From positions 1 to 64,000 of the forward strand of contig NZ_JPEO01000010.1 in NCBI RefSeq assembly GCF_000753795.1: a DNA stretch of 64,000 nt. The letters are read 5' to 3'. Below, in pieces: positions 17,504-24,522 of the stretch (within the stretch, counting starts at the first letter, position 1; the number at the start of each line of letters is the position of its first letter). Origin of the DNA: Shewanella mangrovi (GTDB lineage Bacteria; Pseudomonadota; Gammaproteobacteria; Enterobacterales; Shewanellaceae). The notes below the pieces were generated by a model, which saw nothing but the letters and a program-made list of their open reading frames with translations, did no database searches and was not told the DNA's origin. A program made the translations under genes and the position numbers.

Positions 17504-18214
17504 TTAGTGATTCCAAGCTTCCGGTGCAAACAGGTAACCTTGTCCCCACACAGTTTTGATGCGGAACGGTGTTTCGATATTGTCGCCGAGTTTTTTACGC
17601 AGACGCGAAATGCGCACATCAATCTTACGGTCACGGCCATCGAAATCGATGTTGAGCAAGCATTGATAGATATACTGACGGCTCAGCACTTGCCCAGCCT
17701 GAGAGGCGAGCAACCACAGCAACTCAAACTCGTGGGCGGTCAGATCGACAGAGGAATCCGCCAGACGGATCATCTGCGTTTGCGGGTCGATATTCAGCTT
17801 ACCAAAACTCAGCCCGTGGCCTTCTTCAACGACAGGCTTGCTGTGGCGTCGTAGCAAGTTATTGATTCGGGCAACCAGCAAACCGGGATCGACCGGCTTA
17901 ACCACATAATCATCCGCGCCCAGTTCAAAGCCACGGATTTGATCTTCATTCGAGCCCATAGCACTCATAAGTAACACCGGGCCGGAGAAATAATCCGCTA
18001 GGCGTTCACATAAGGTCATGCCATCCATGCCGGGCAGCATGATGTCGAGCAAAATAATATCGGGCTTGTAATTGAGCAACTTGGTGATAACCGTATCACC
18101 GCGACGTTCGACCTCAACATGCATGTTGTGCGCTTTCAGATAGTCGACAATTAAATTGGCCAGACGTACGTCATCTTCAACTAATAACACTCGATGAGTG
18201 GTGGAAGTATTCAT
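17504..18214 (-). CDS. OmpR-family response regulator (RstA-like)
   Basis: 236 residues: a receiver domain with acidic pocket E13/D14/D15, phosphorylation site D57 (LLDIMLPGMDG) and the KP motif (VVKPVD), then a winged-helix DNA-binding domain. The C-terminus GYLFAPEAW is nearly that of E. coli RstA. The ATG at 18214 shares its A with the stop of the DUF3019 gene (TGATG). An in-frame start 15 bases earlier is possible but has no better support. It probably controls its own operon. Confidence 0.92.
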   Translation of the reverse strand: MNTSTTHRVLLVEDDVRLANLIVDYLKAHNMHVEVERRGDTVITKLLNYKPDIILLDIMLPGMDGMTLCERLADYFSGPVLLMSAMGSNEDQIRGFELGADDYVVKPVDPGLLVARINNLLRRHSKPVVEEGHGLSFGKLNIDPQTQMIRLADSSVDLTAHEFELLWLLASQAGQVLSRQYIYQCLLNIDFDGRDRKIDVRISRLRKKLGDNIETPFRIKTVWGQGYLFAPEAWNH

Positions 18215-18645
18215 CAGAACAAACTCCAAGGATTACGATATCGACGCCTAAGCGGCTGTTTAGCCACTAGAGTGGTTTTAAAATCGATGCCAGCCAGCAG
18301 TTGTCCGCTGGCTTTGTCTTTTAGTACGAAATGCACATCGGTGTCGGTATCAAGCGTAAACGTATGACTCTGTTGCTCAGTGCTGCTGGCGCACCAAGCG
18401 TGAAAAGAATCTGAGTCTGCTTCAATACACACCACACCGCTGACATTTTCCCAATGAATTGCCACTTCCGTTCGACAGCGCTCGTCGTCTGACTTGATGA
18501 TGCACAACTGCGGCGTAATGCTGACATGCGGTAACCCTTCGGCAGCCATCTCATTTTCAGCATTAGCGAACACCTTGCTGGTAATGGAAAGTAATAGCAG
18601 CAAAGAAAGAGCGAACCGCTGATATCTAGTAACGTTCGAGTTCAT
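18214..18645 (-). CDS. DUF3019 family exported protein
   Basis: 143 residues with a signal peptide (cleavage after about residue 27, VFANA) and the DUF3019 pattern ITPQLCIIKSDDERCRTEV ... VVCIEADSD. The four cysteines of the mature part could form two disulfides. The function is unknown. It overlaps mipA upstream and the response-regulator gene downstream by one base each (TGATG), so the three proteins are likely made together. The context suggests an envelope accessory to the two-component system. Confidence 0.85.
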   Translation of the reverse strand: MNSNVTRYQRFALSLLLLLSITSKVFANAENEMAAEGLPHVSITPQLCIIKSDDERCRTEVAIHWENVSGVVCIEADSDSFHAWCASSTEQQSHTFTLDTDTDVHFVLKDKASGQLLAGIDFKTTLVAKQPLRRRYRNPWSLF

Positions 18646-19523
18646 CAGAACCTATATGCTGCACCAACAAAGTAAGACACCACATGATCGGTATCCACCA
18701 GAGGACTATCCACAATAACGCTAGCTAAGCGAAGGTATTTCACGCCGCTGATCAACTGCCAAGCCTCGGCAAATTGATAACGGCAGGTAAGTTCGACGCC
18801 GGTATTGATCCCTGAGCTGGCATGATAAGCCCGGCTCCAGTAATCGCTTTCACTGGGTCTGACACTGAAGTAGTAATCCACAATCTGTTGGCTCTTCCAC
18901 TCGGCAAATAGCGAAGTTTCTAACACCATATGTTGCAGCTGTTGGCGCAGAATCCATTTTGCTTTGGCTTCTGTCCCGTTGTGGACACCGTATAAATCAT
19001 GTGCCAGCGCCAGATTGAGTATACCGAGCTGAGTGTAAAAGAACGTTTCGACTCCGCCAAGAAGCGTAAAATGGCGTTTTTTAAGTTTATGAAAATGATG
19101 TGGCGGCGGTTTATTGCCGTTTAATTCCGGAAACTCTTGTGCTTCATTGGTGATGGGGAGTGGCTCTCCGGCGCGATCAGGGTTGCTGCTGAACAGGAAA
19201 ATATTGCCCGGATCCCAATCGTAAAAATAGCCCTGTTCTGAGCCATAGCTGGTGACCAAATTTACACTTGTTTGCGCTGACTCATAAACGGTGTAACCAA
19301 GATTGCCGTTATCAAAAAAGAAGCGTTCGCCGTAATAGGCAATACTCGGCATTAAGACGCTAGAGCGATTATTGTAATTGCGCAGCGGATTGGATTTATA
19401 GCCGTAACCGAGTGAGGCGCCAATTTCCCATTGGCCTACCGGAATACATTCTTTATCGTGGCATTCGCCTTCTGCCACAGAGTAAAACGGCAACAGTAGT
19501 GCCAAATAGCATAGCCAACGCAT
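18645..19523 (-). CDS. MipA/OmpV family outer-membrane protein
   Basis: A 292-residue barrel. The ATG at 19523 gives a signal peptide (MRWLCYLALLLPFYSVAEG); a TTG 39 bases further upstream would bury it. It has the family features WEIGASLGYGYKSNPL ... PSIAYYGERFFF and the C-terminus SYFVGAAYRF with a terminal phenylalanine. E. coli MipA is described as a scaffold for MltA and PBP1B, and Vibrio OmpV as a salt-responsive porin. It is the first gene of the operon with DUF3019 and the two-component system. Confidence 0.88.
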   Translation of the reverse strand: MRWLCYLALLLPFYSVAEGECHDKECIPVGQWEIGASLGYGYKSNPLRNYNNRSSVLMPSIAYYGERFFFDNGNLGYTVYESAQTSVNLVTSYGSEQGYFYDWDPGNIFLFSSNPDRAGEPLPITNEAQEFPELNGNKPPPHHFHKLKKRHFTLLGGVETFFYTQLGILNLALAHDLYGVHNGTEAKAKWILRQQLQHMVLETSLFAEWKSQQIVDYYFSVRPSESDYWSRAYHASSGINTGVELTCRYQFAEAWQLISGVKYLRLASVIVDSPLVDTDHVVSYFVGAAYRF

Positions 19524-19618
19524 AGGATTGATTCTTCTCACTGAGCCCGACACAAATCGCAAAATTCAGGCTCATGTTAGCATTGCTCAAATGGTGCCAA
19601 CATCAGCAAAAGCCCATC

Positions 19619-19635
19619 TGTATCAATTTGATACA
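19619..19635. promoter_or_regulatory. 17-bp palindrome upstream of mipA, candidate operator
   Basis: TGTATCAATTTGATACA is a perfect inverted repeat around a central T. It is nested in a wider pair TCAGCAAA (19603-19610) / TTTGCTGA (19636-19643). It lies 96-112 bp before mipA and just after the stop of the diguanylate cyclase gene. It could be a binding site for the operon's response regulator or another repressor, or the outer arms could form an RNA hairpin ending the upstream operon. Confidence 0.5.
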
Positions 19636-19680
19636 TTTGCTGAAGCTTGGTTCTGCCGATGTTACAGCGTGGGTCTGTGA

Positions 19681-21465
19681 TTAACTCGGTTGCGGTTGTG
19701 GCGAGAGTGTTAACCGCAGTTGCTCAAAAAAAAGCACCACACGGTTACGTCCTTCGGTTTTCGCGCTATACATGGCTTGGTCGGTATCGTGCATCAAGCC
19801 TTCCAGCGCATAGCCCGACAGCTGCGTTTCTGAAATGCCAAAACTGGCGGTAATCGTATGATTATCGCCGAGTGCCGCATCAGAAATAGCTTCAAAGCAC
19901 GCCCTTAAACGCTCGGCCACATCCAGCGCCTGCTGCTGTGAAGTGTTGGGTAAGATAATGCAAAACTCTTCACCGCCAATGCGGCCAATAATATCCTGCG
20001 GGCGGCAATGTTGTTTGGCGACTGCCGCAACCTGTTTCAACGCAATATCACCAGCGCTATGGCCTTGGCTATCGTTCAGCTGTTTAAAGTTATCCAAATC
20101 AAACATGATACAGCTAACGGTTTGCTGCTGACTGCCAGCTTGTTTTAACAACTTATCTGCTAGTGCAGTGAAATGGCGGCGATTAAATACATCGGTTAGA
20201 CCATCGCGTTCCGCTAACAGGCGTAAACGCCGTTGCGAACGTCTTGCTTGCATGATGCCGACCAACAGCATGGCACTGACACAAAAGAGCGCTATCAGCA
20301 TGTCGCGCCGTGCGCGGCTTTCGTTTTCTGTCAGTTGTTGCTGTAGCGTCAGTAACTTGTTTTGTTTGTCGAGCAGCTCAATGCGGTTTTGTTGCTCAAT
20401 ACTTTGGTGCTGGGCAATCTGAAATGCGAGGTTTTTGGCCTTTATGTCATCGAGATAGGCTTTGTCTGCCTCTGCGTACTTTTTATATGCTTCCAGCGCA
20501 GAGGAAGTGCCATTTTGGTGTAAGTAATATTCATATAGTGCTTTGTAGACGCGAACAAATGGTTGATAACTTTTGGGTTGATCTAATGTGGCTAATGCTT
20601 TGTCAGCATAATTCTTAACCTCAGACCATCGCTGCAGGGTTACAGCTACTTTGGCAATCAATGAATAGTAAAGTCCCATTAATGGAGCATAGCGAGTGTT
20701 TTCAATTGTAGACAACTGTTGTTGTAGTGACGTCATTGCTGCATTAAATTGCCTCTCTTTGATTAGACTCCGTATTTTGAAGCTGTCAATCAACCCTACC
20801 ATCACCATTTCACCCGCTTGCTGACAAATTTCTCTATTGTGAGCAAACAAGTCACTGTCAGACGTCACTGTTGATAATCCGAATGAGGCTTCAACTTCTA
20901 GTTGTGCAGCTGCACATTGGCTACGTGGTGAACTACTAAGACTTTTATACTGTTGGGTGTAATCCATACCTAATTGGTACTGACCAAGACTATTATAAAA
21001 AATCGCTGCGATACCAATAATTTGCTCTTTTACATTTTGATCGTTAATAGTGTTGAGTTGGCTTAGCAAAACACTTAATTGACTGAGCCCATCTTGCCAA
21101 TTTTGAACAAAAGAGTAGATGTTAACCAACGATGTTCTCGCCCTAATCTCTATAACTTTAGGTGGAGTGTCATCAATGAGATTTTTATAACCATTAACTG
21201 CTTCTTGAAATTGACCATGAAGTGCTTTCAGGTAAAAACTCAAAAAAAGATAAAATGCTTTTTCTTCTGCAGAAAACTCATCTTTATGTGGTGCCAGCTG
21301 ATCCAACTCCTGAGAAAATTGGCTGATATTACTGGTGCGGATGGCGTCGGCATGCTCCAACGCTTGTTGATACTCGCCTGCATTTGCAAATGGAATAGCC
21401 ATAAGCGTGGAGTAAACCACGCTTATTAAACCAAAATAGAATTTAAGCGACTTTAATCGACGCAT
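19681..21465 (-). CDS. Diguanylate cyclase with periplasmic TPR-like sensor
   Basis: 594 residues from the ATG at 21465, chosen because it gives a clean signal-anchor (MRRLKSLKFYF to FANA, 1-29). In-frame ATGs at 21477, 21483 and 21516 would deepen the overlap with the precursor gene. A helical TPR-like periplasmic region spans about 30-360, a coiled coil leads to TM about 387-405, and the GGDEF domain covers about 420-583. The active-site motif is GGEEF (497-501), and the inhibitory RxxD site (RPQD, 488-491) is present. It should make c-di-GMP. It overlaps the borosin-type precursor gene by 23 bp. Confidence 0.9.
   Translation of the reverse strand: MRRLKSLKFYFGLISVVYSTLMAIPFANAGEYQQALEHADAIRTSNISQFSQELDQLAPHKDEFSAEEKAFYLFLSFYLKALHGQFQEAVNGYKNLIDDTPPKVIEIRARTSLVNIYSFVQNWQDGLSQLSVLLSQLNTINDQNVKEQIIGIAAIFYNSLGQYQLGMDYTQQYKSLSSSPRSQCAAAQLEVEASFGLSTVTSDSDLFAHNREICQQAGEMVMVGLIDSFKIRSLIKERQFNAAMTSLQQQLSTIENTRYAPLMGLYYSLIAKVAVTLQRWSEVKNYADKALATLDQPKSYQPFVRVYKALYEYYLHQNGTSSALEAYKKYAEADKAYLDDIKAKNLAFQIAQHQSIEQQNRIELLDKQNKLLTLQQQLTENESRARRDMLIALFCVSAMLLVGIMQARRSQRRLRLLAERDGLTDVFNRRHFTALADKLLKQAGSQQQTVSCIMFDLDNFKQLNDSQGHSAGDIALKQVAAVAKQHCRPQDIIGRIGGEEFCIILPNTSQQQALDVAERLRACFEAISDAALGDNHTITASFGISETQLSGYALEGLMHDTDQAMYSAKTEGRNRVVLFFEQLRLTLSPQPQPS
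21401..21426 (-). other. Hairpin just after the precursor-peptide gene
   Basis: A perfect 10-bp stem ATAAGCGTGG / CCACGCTTAT encloses a 6-nt loop, starting 16 nt after the precursor stop and inside the early codons of the cyclase gene. No U tract follows, so it is not a full terminator. Hairpins after peptide genes in RiPP operons often stabilise the precursor mRNA or reduce read-through; that role is inference here. Confidence 0.55.
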
Positions 21466-21718
21466 CTTTTTCAGCATCTTCATCTTCTTCAGGTTTCTCG
21501 CCTGGCTGAGGTTCATCTTCTGCTGGGAGCATCATACAGACAATTTCTGTTCTGATGTTTAGCTTTCCGGCTAGAGTCGTAGTTTCTTTATTTAATAACG
21601 CCGTAATTTGCTCTTCAGTCAAGCTTGCGGCTTGTGCGGCTTGAACGAGAGCTTGTGGGTCTTGCAAAGTAATGTCTGAACCCAGTTTGGCTACAAAGTT
21701 AATTAGCGCATTTGTCAT
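21443..21718 (-). CDS. Putative split-borosin precursor peptide (SonA-like)
   Basis: 91 residues. Positions 1-50 are helical and resemble the borosin-binding leader domain of SonA-type precursors (INFVAKLGSDITL ... SLTEEQITALL). The hydrophobic stretch IRTEIVCMMLPAED (55-68) is the likely N-methylated core. A very acidic tail rich in Glu, Asp and Pro follows (EDEPQPGEKPEEDEDAEKD). A strong GAGGAAA lies within the last codons of the methyltransferase gene, whose stop is 1 bp before this ATG. Leader resemblance plus adjacency to the methyltransferase is the evidence. The core boundaries are a guess. It is also superficially like Nif11-type leaders. Confidence 0.8.
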   Translation of the reverse strand: MTNALINFVAKLGSDITLQDPQALVQAAQAASLTEEQITALLNKETTTLAGKLNIRTEIVCMMLPAEDEPQPGEKPEEDEDAEKDASIKVA

Positions 21719-21719
21719 A

Positions 21720-22559
21720 TTATTTTCCTCGTTGATTGAATGGTATTACATTGTTGTCTTGCTTAGAAATATTTGTGGCTTGCTGTTGTAAGAATTTTAA
21801 GCGCTGTCGCATGTGGGTATTGGGCACGAGTGATTTTTCTGGTGGAATCACGAGCGTGGTATGCTGGTGAAATTCCGCTTGGAGTATGCCCTTCAGCGGT
21901 AACTGTTCCATTCTTGGTTGCATCAATGGCATGGTGGCAGCTTCGTAGAGCCAGCAGTCATGCTCGAGCGAATAATCTTCTGCCAGTAGTTCTAGCAGCA
22001 AGCGGCGTTCGGCAACACCGGTGGTGCTAATGCCCATACTGAGATCGCCCGCTACACCAATCTGCCACAACACCAGCATGGCGCTCGTGTCGATGCGGCG
22101 TTGATACAGCATAAATTGGCTGGCTTCATAGTGTTGGCAACCTTGCTTACCGGGGTCCATGCCTAGGTCGGCGTAGAGACAAGCTTCCGCGGAGATGCCC
22201 GGCACCATACTGGCGTCAACCCCCAAGGCTTTTACCTGCTCAATCGCTTGATGTGCTGGTTTAACAAATACACCGGGATGACCATAAAATGCCGCTACCA
22301 CCTTTTTGTTTTGTTTTACAGCTTCAACAATCGTTTGCACCATCTCTTTATAGGTTTGATGGCGCGGTTTGTCTTTGCCGTAGAGCGGCTGCAAGCTATG
22401 GACATTGGGATTAAGCTGTTCGAGCCATTTTTCCACAAAGCCATCAGACATGGCGCTAAATACAATGTCTGCATGTTCAATATGGCTGCGACTGATAGGA
22501 CAGATATGTGCGCCTAACATCATACCAACGCCAACACAGGTTAAAGAGCCTGTAGTCAT
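21720..22559 (-). CDS. Borosin-type peptide backbone alpha-N-methyltransferase (SonM-like)
   Basis: 279 residues of the tetrapyrrole-methylase fold, with SAM-site motif CVGVG (8-12), SRSHIEHADIVFS and VPGISAEACLYADLGMDPG. Compared with fungal OphMA, whose catalytic residues are Y66, R72, Y76 and Y98, this protein has Y60, R66, Y70 and Y92 with identical spacing. It reads closely like Shewanella SonM as I remember it. It should iteratively N-methylate backbone amides of the adjacent precursor with SAM. The ATG overlaps the GNAT stop (ATGA) and follows GGGAG. There is no fused precursor, so this is a split system. Confidence 0.9.
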   Translation of the reverse strand: MTTGSLTCVGVGMMLGAHICPISRSHIEHADIVFSAMSDGFVEKWLEQLNPNVHSLQPLYGKDKPRHQTYKEMVQTIVEAVKQNKKVVAAFYGHPGVFVKPAHQAIEQVKALGVDASMVPGISAEACLYADLGMDPGKQGCQHYEASQFMLYQRRIDTSAMLVLWQIGVAGDLSMGISTTGVAERRLLLELLAEDYSLEHDCWLYEAATMPLMQPRMEQLPLKGILQAEFHQHTTLVIPPEKSLVPNTHMRQRLKFLQQQATNISKQDNNVIPFNQRGK

Positions 22560-23080
22560 TTTTGCTCCCAAGTGTTAGGAAATTTTATAAATCCTTCCAG
22601 TTTCACTTTCTGCCCCGTTGTATGTATCTCTTCAATAGGCTGAAAATCATGGAACCCTGCGTTTTCTGCGAGTTTTGCTGCTGCGAAATTGTTTGCTTCA
22701 AATCTAGCAACCACTTGTTGCAACTGAAGTTCATCGCGGCAGTAGTCAACTAGACAACGTAAGACTTCAAAACCAACTCTTTTATTTTGCGCGTGTGGCA
22801 GCAATATCATTCCCGGCTCAGCTTCTTCGTCCGCGATGATGGCCGATAATCCAGCAACCCCCAATTGTTGGAGGCCTTCTTCTATCACCCAAAAATAAAA
22901 TTTAGGCGTTGGAGCTAGCATCGCTTTTAAGCTGGCACGAAATGCTCTCTCTGCTCGTTGCTCATCCATCACATCACCGATATGGCGCATCAAACCTTCA
23001 TCACGATAGAGGCTCTGAAACAGCGCCGCATCGTGTTCAGCTAGCGGCCTTAAGGTAAAGCGTTCTGTTTGCAGTTGCAT
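22556..23080 (-). CDS. GNAT-family N-acetyltransferase in the borosin operon
   Basis: 174 residues of the RimJ/RimI-like GNAT fold: N-terminal RFTLRPLAEHDAALF, central strands, CoA-binding region around NKRVGFEVL, and C-terminal ARFEANNFAAAKLAENAGF. The substrate is not predictable. The gene lies 2 bp after the protease gene and overlaps the methyltransferase gene by 4 bp, so it is part of the same transcript. It could acylate the processed peptide or its N-terminus, or protect the host. An AAGGAG stands before the ATG. Confidence 0.85.
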   Translation of the reverse strand: MQLQTERFTLRPLAEHDAALFQSLYRDEGLMRHIGDVMDEQRAERAFRASLKAMLAPTPKFYFWVIEEGLQQLGVAGLSAIIADEEAEPGMILLPHAQNKRVGFEVLRCLVDYCRDELQLQQVVARFEANNFAAAKLAENAGFHDFQPIEEIHTTGQKVKLEGFIKFPNTWEQK

Positions 23081-23082
23081 GA

Positions 23083-24357
23083 CTAACGACTCCTTGGCTT
23101 TGCAAAACGCACCACGCCGTTAGCGGTTTCATCCCGTTCAAACACCACGTAGTAAGCGCTTAGCAGCGGTAGACCGATAATCGATTGGGGTGGCCAGTCA
23201 GGCAGTTGTCCCATCAGCTTAAATACCGCTTTGCCAAAGGCTGGACTGTTGAGCTGCCAATAATGACGGGCGGGACAGCTAAGCGTCGTTTGCTGGCCGC
23301 CGGAGCCTGCAAAGTGAAATTCAATATTTGGCCAGTCATCTAGGTTGAGTTGATTGGCGTCGATACCTTGCAGTTGTGCGGCTGCAACTTTGCTTAAATC
23401 GCCACAAAATGGCGCGATCAGTTGTGCCGCGTTAGCAACCGCTTGGGACAGTTGTTGGGTGATTTGGCTAAAGGCATCGGCAGGAAGCGACAGCAAGGAC
23501 GCCCCCGTATCAATGAGCGCGTTACTTGACCCCTTAGGGATCAAATGAGAGTCGATAGCGGGCAGGGTAATTGCGGGATAACCGGCGACATTGATCGCTT
23601 TTAGGTCAACATTGTAATAGCGGTCATGCAGTACGCTGAGTTCGGTAAATTCACCTTGGTAATGTTGCGTCTGCTCGTCGCCAGCGCCCAGCAACAGCCA
23701 GCCCTGATTGAGCGGATCATGGCTCGGATGAGCATATTGCGGATCAATATGGATGCTGGAGCGTTGGCAAACAAAACTAAAGCGATTGGCACAGATGCCT
23801 TGTTGTTCGAGTAAGTCAAAACAAGAGGGCAGATCCGTTTCACTGGCGTTAGCCTGTAGTTGCTTAAATTCGGCTAAGGCATTACTGGCATTCTGTTGAT
23901 TCAGTTGCGTAAAAGGCCAGGGAAACGTATGTGGCGGCGTGACACCCTGAGTGGCCAAATACTGACTGAAATCGTAACTGCGATTTAATGGTGCGTAAGC
24001 GAGCCCGAAAATGCCGTCGGCTTCCAAGAAGGTATCGCCCAATTCATCATGTACCAGTGCCAGCGGCACCTTGTCTAATTTGGCCGATGCCAGTTCAATC
24101 TGAGTGTGAATTACTGGCCCCAGCCAACCACCCAAACCATAGCGGATCTCTTGCGCTAGTGTCGTCGGTTGCAAGTGCTGGTCCTGTTCGGGTAAATATT
24201 TGCAGTGGTGTACAGCAAGCGTGGTAGAACCTGAGTCGACAACTAAACGTACTTCGCGCTGTTCGCTGCCAATACGTATTGCTGCGGTATAACCGCCTTG
24301 AGCCAAGGTGTTGAGGAGAGGGATTTTAACAATCTGTGGTGTTGGCTCGGCCTTCAT
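23083..24357 (-). CDS. Pepsin-family aspartic protease (shewasin-like)
   Basis: 424 residues with both A1-family catalytic motifs, D41-S-G-S-T and D283-T-G-A-S. A flap tyrosine is at Y73 (IRYGLGGWLG), and SIIGLPLLSAYYVVFERD (about 392-409) corresponds to the pepsin IIGDVFLRxYYxVFD block. No signal peptide or propeptide is seen, so it is probably cytoplasmic and made active, as described for bacterial shewasins. It leads the operon with GNAT, N-methyltransferase and precursor genes, which makes it a candidate for leader removal. The N-terminal Shine-Dalgarno is weak. Confidence 0.92.
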   Translation of the reverse strand: MKAEPTPQIVKIPLLNTLAQGGYTAAIRIGSEQREVRLVVDSGSTTLAVHHCKYLPEQDQHLQPTTLAQEIRYGLGGWLGPVIHTQIELASAKLDKVPLALVHDELGDTFLEADGIFGLAYAPLNRSYDFSQYLATQGVTPPHTFPWPFTQLNQQNASNALAEFKQLQANASETDLPSCFDLLEQQGICANRFSFVCQRSSIHIDPQYAHPSHDPLNQGWLLLGAGDEQTQHYQGEFTELSVLHDRYYNVDLKAINVAGYPAITLPAIDSHLIPKGSSNALIDTGASLLSLPADAFSQITQQLSQAVANAAQLIAPFCGDLSKVAAAQLQGIDANQLNLDDWPNIEFHFAGSGGQQTTLSCPARHYWQLNSPAFGKAVFKLMGQLPDWPPQSIIGLPLLSAYYVVFERDETANGVVRFAKPRSR

Positions 24358-24407
24358 GTTTGCGCTAATTAATGAAAAACTTTACCGATATTATGAGCTT
24401 AAGCGGG

Positions 24408-24436
24408 TAAATACAATGTTAAAAATAATGTAACAA
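24408..24436 (-). promoter_or_regulatory. Possible promoter of the protease-borosin operon
   Basis: On the minus strand TTGTTA (24431-24436) and TATTTA (24408-24413) are separated by 17 bp in an AT-rich stretch. They lie after the valS terminator and about 50 bp before the protease start. Each hexamer matches the sigma-70 consensus at four positions. Confidence 0.35.
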
Positions 24437-24470
24437 TCACGTTTAACTAACTATCTTTTGGCACAAATAA

Positions 24471-24496
24471 CAACGGCGACTATTAAGTCGCCGTTG
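24471..24496 (-). terminator. Terminator of holC-valS
   Basis: CAACGGCGAC / GTCGCCGTTG form a 10-bp stem with a 6-nt loop. On the minus strand a T-rich stretch follows. It separates valS from the protease-borosin operon. Confidence 0.85.
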
Positions 24497-24522
24497 TGCG
24501 CGTTTGCTAAGCAATTTTTAAC

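Noticed and set aside
21443..21718. Reading the 91-residue gene as a Nif11 or nitrile-hydratase-type leader for a lanthipeptide
   Set aside because: There is no LanM, radical-SAM or cyclodehydratase gene nearby, and the core has few Ser, Thr or Cys residues.
21720..22559. Reading the methyltransferase as a precorrin, siroheme or diphthamide methylase
   Set aside because: The fold is shared, but the Tyr-Arg-Tyr-Tyr set, the SonM-like sequence and the adjacent precursor fit a borosin enzyme, and no corrin genes are nearby.
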